Positions 62,760-64,000 of a stretch of 64,000 bases of DNA are shown one piece after another. The DNA lies in the NCBI RefSeq assembly GCF_901709675.1, contig NC_051087.1, positions 16,503,067 to 16,567,066 of the forward strand. The letters are read 5' to 3'. Each line of letters begins with the position of its first letter. The first letter of the stretch is position 1. The translations under genes were made by a program, and so were the position numbers. A model generated the notes under the pieces. That model had not been told where the DNA came from, ran no database searches, and worked only from the letters and a program-made list of their open reading frames with translations. The DNA comes from Syngnathus acus (lineage: Eukaryota > Chordata > Actinopteri > Syngnathiformes > Syngnathidae).

Positions 62760-63445
62760 TATATCGCCCGTTTTTGACCTCGGACATTAGACGCGACTTT
62801 ATTTTGAAATCCAGTTCATTGTTGCTTGCTTCCTCTTTCCGGGAGCAGTGCGCGGCGTGTTGTGTTGTGAGCAGAGCAGGCACGTGAAAGGGGAGGCGAC
62901 AACTACGCGGCTCCTGGGCTGGTGCTATGGCTAGTGTCCAAGAAGACGAGGAAATTCGCTCCCCTTTGGGCTTCAAGTCATTCGTTTGGAAGCACTTTTT
63001 TTTTGCATTTGGATTAGAACATATGGTCAAGGTGTAATGTTTACTACATTCATTATAAAGAACTTATTTTTGTTTTGTAATTAAATAGTTCAGTAATGCA
63101 CTTTAAAGTTAATGGTATTACAAAAAAAGAAAGAATATTCTTTTTTCTTTACTTACTTATATGAGAAAAAATATAGGAATTTGATAAAGTTCAGTGTTAA
63201 AATAAGCACTTTGTATACTACAATACTCTTGTAATTTCCTAAATAAAGAGTTTGCAGTACCTTGTTGATTTTGCGTATGAATTGTTATAAATCAGGGTAT
63301 TGTTCTATATCGATCGTAGAGCACTATATCGTGATGTATCGTGAATGAATCACAGCAGGCTTTAAGATATCGGCAAATATCGTATCGCGTTTCTTTGTAT
63401 CGATATGATATCGTATCGTGACAAAACCCGCGATTTACACCCCTA
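62760..63445 (+). repeat. Right shell of the composite hAT element
   Basis: It is homologous to 61118-61809: 'ttgacctcggacattagacg', 'aaaggggag.cgacaactac', the half BED-finger exon near 62926, 'ttcagtaatgcactttaaag' and the right terminus. It has a 'tttttttttgcatttggatt' insertion near 62998 that the inner copy lacks. Confidence 0.85.
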
Positions 63446-63464
63446 GTCAATACAGTTGCATAGA

Positions 63465-64000
63465 GTACCGTATTTGCCGGACTATAAGGCTCACCTAAAA
63501 ACCTCAAATTTTCTCAAAAGCCGACAGTGCGCCTTATAGTCCAGTGCGCCTTATATGTGGACCAAATACCGGCCCCTGGGCCGCATTTGGTCTAAATTTA
63601 AACTGGCCCGAAGCATTGTGTCATAAAATCAATCATAAGTGGCCCACTGAAGACTATGAATCATGAATCAAAAAGACTATGGATCATTATTTTGTGATTA
63701 TAAAGTAATTTGTTGCGTCTGAAGTTGAAATAAAAAAGATAAAATGGAGAATGATTTGATTTGGATTAAAAATCTGACATTATGCAACCTGGCCTGTTTA
63801 CTGCAGTCACAAACACCAATATCACCCTTTTTATTCATACAACAATAACAACAATAAAACAAACTTAATACAACTAATAAAAAATGTATTCAACTTTCCT
63901 AAAATTGTTAATTTGTTATTATTTTAATCTTGACCTTTTCTGGTAGTGCAATTGACAACAGATTCTCATTTGCAATATCAACCTATCTGCAAAGGATATA
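63465..64000. mobile_element. Left end of a fourth TACCGTA-type TIR element, open at window edge
   Basis: TACCGTATTTGCCGGACTAT with 'aaggctcacc' at about 63466, and the inverse-like repeat 'gtgcgccttatagtccagtg' at 63527, then 'gtgcgccttat'. After this the sequence 'ggcccctgggccgcatttgg' recalls the GC-rich ends of the hAT families. The rest, to 64000, is AT-rich and non-coding. The other terminus is beyond the window. Confidence 0.5.

Larger units (their letters stand above)
59173..63445. mobile_element. Composite hAT-ended element carrying a THAP/SWIM cassette, TSD GTCAATAC
   Basis: It begins TAGGGGTGTAACGATTCATC and ends 'cgcgatttacacccctag', minus its last base. The exact 8-bp duplication GTCAATAC lies at 59165-59172 and 63446-63453. 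The outer shell (59173-59267 and 62760-63445) matches the 770-bp element at 61040-61809, including a hAT N-terminal exon. The middle is a foreign two-gene segment with its own inverted ends (59268-62759). It is a three-layer nest. Confidence 0.92.

Overview
This window looks like a repeat-packed intergenic or intronic block of a teleost fish nuclear genome. The evidence is the repeat spectrum: a near full-length Rex3 (RTE) LINE, L2-type LINEs, tRNA-derived fish SINEs (one family present about five times), a Tc1 transposon, many hAT elements with exact 8-bp target-site duplications (TSDs), a Penelope-like element, a Sushi-like Ty3/Gypsy fragment and long dinucleotide repeats. I see no host protein-coding gene, no rRNA and no genuine tRNA gene. 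Nearly every open frame of any length belongs to a mobile element, and almost all are broken.

Layout. 1-6140: a LINE split by a 4.7-kb inverted-repeat element (538-5280), which itself holds a hAT MITE and a TIR element. 6150-12036: LINE 3' ends, a SINE inside an L2 coding region, minisatellites and anonymous sequence. 12037-17097: a Tc1 transposon opened by a 3.1-kb TIR element (13661-16800) that holds another TIR element (14383-15650), which holds a SINE. 17098-26868: a hAT (GGGCAAAC ends) opened by an 8.4-kb Helentron/Helitron2-like element (17775-26206). Inside that sits a second hAT (17872-23255, TSD TTCTACAC), and inside that a near-intact ZBED-type hAT (18866-23237, TSD GCGGGTTG). 26960-30020: near full-length Rex3. 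30021-34617: mostly anonymous, with two SINEs. 34618-38330: a TIR element, an L2 endonuclease fragment and SINEs.

38758-48874: hAT ends with a shared TSD (GTCTATAA) bracket Gypsy, Penelope, Rex3, Tc1 and another hAT. The Penelope element has hammerhead ribozyme motifs in both terminal repeats. 49270-53950: a truncated Rex3 and a second RTE-like LINE. 55012-56933: two tandem hATs that share three copies of one TSD. 56990-59135: TIR elements. 59173-63445: a hAT-ended element (TSD GTCAATAC) carrying a two-gene THAP / SWIM-finger cassette, whose SWIM exon is split by a small copy of the same hAT family (TSD GTATTAAT). 63465-64000: the start of another TIR element.

The most unusual items are: (1) the THAP + SWIM two-gene cassette with its own terminal repeats, packed inside a hAT shell; (2) the Helentron-like element with three kinds of internal tandem repeat, one an array of ACCGGAAGT (ETS-type) sites on a 21-bp pitch; (3) the triple-TSD hAT pair; (4) the Penelope hammerheads; and (5) a hairpin in the 5' leaders of two different RTE LINEs that appears to co-vary. 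Identifications rest on reading motifs and termini by eye. No database search or alignment program was run.
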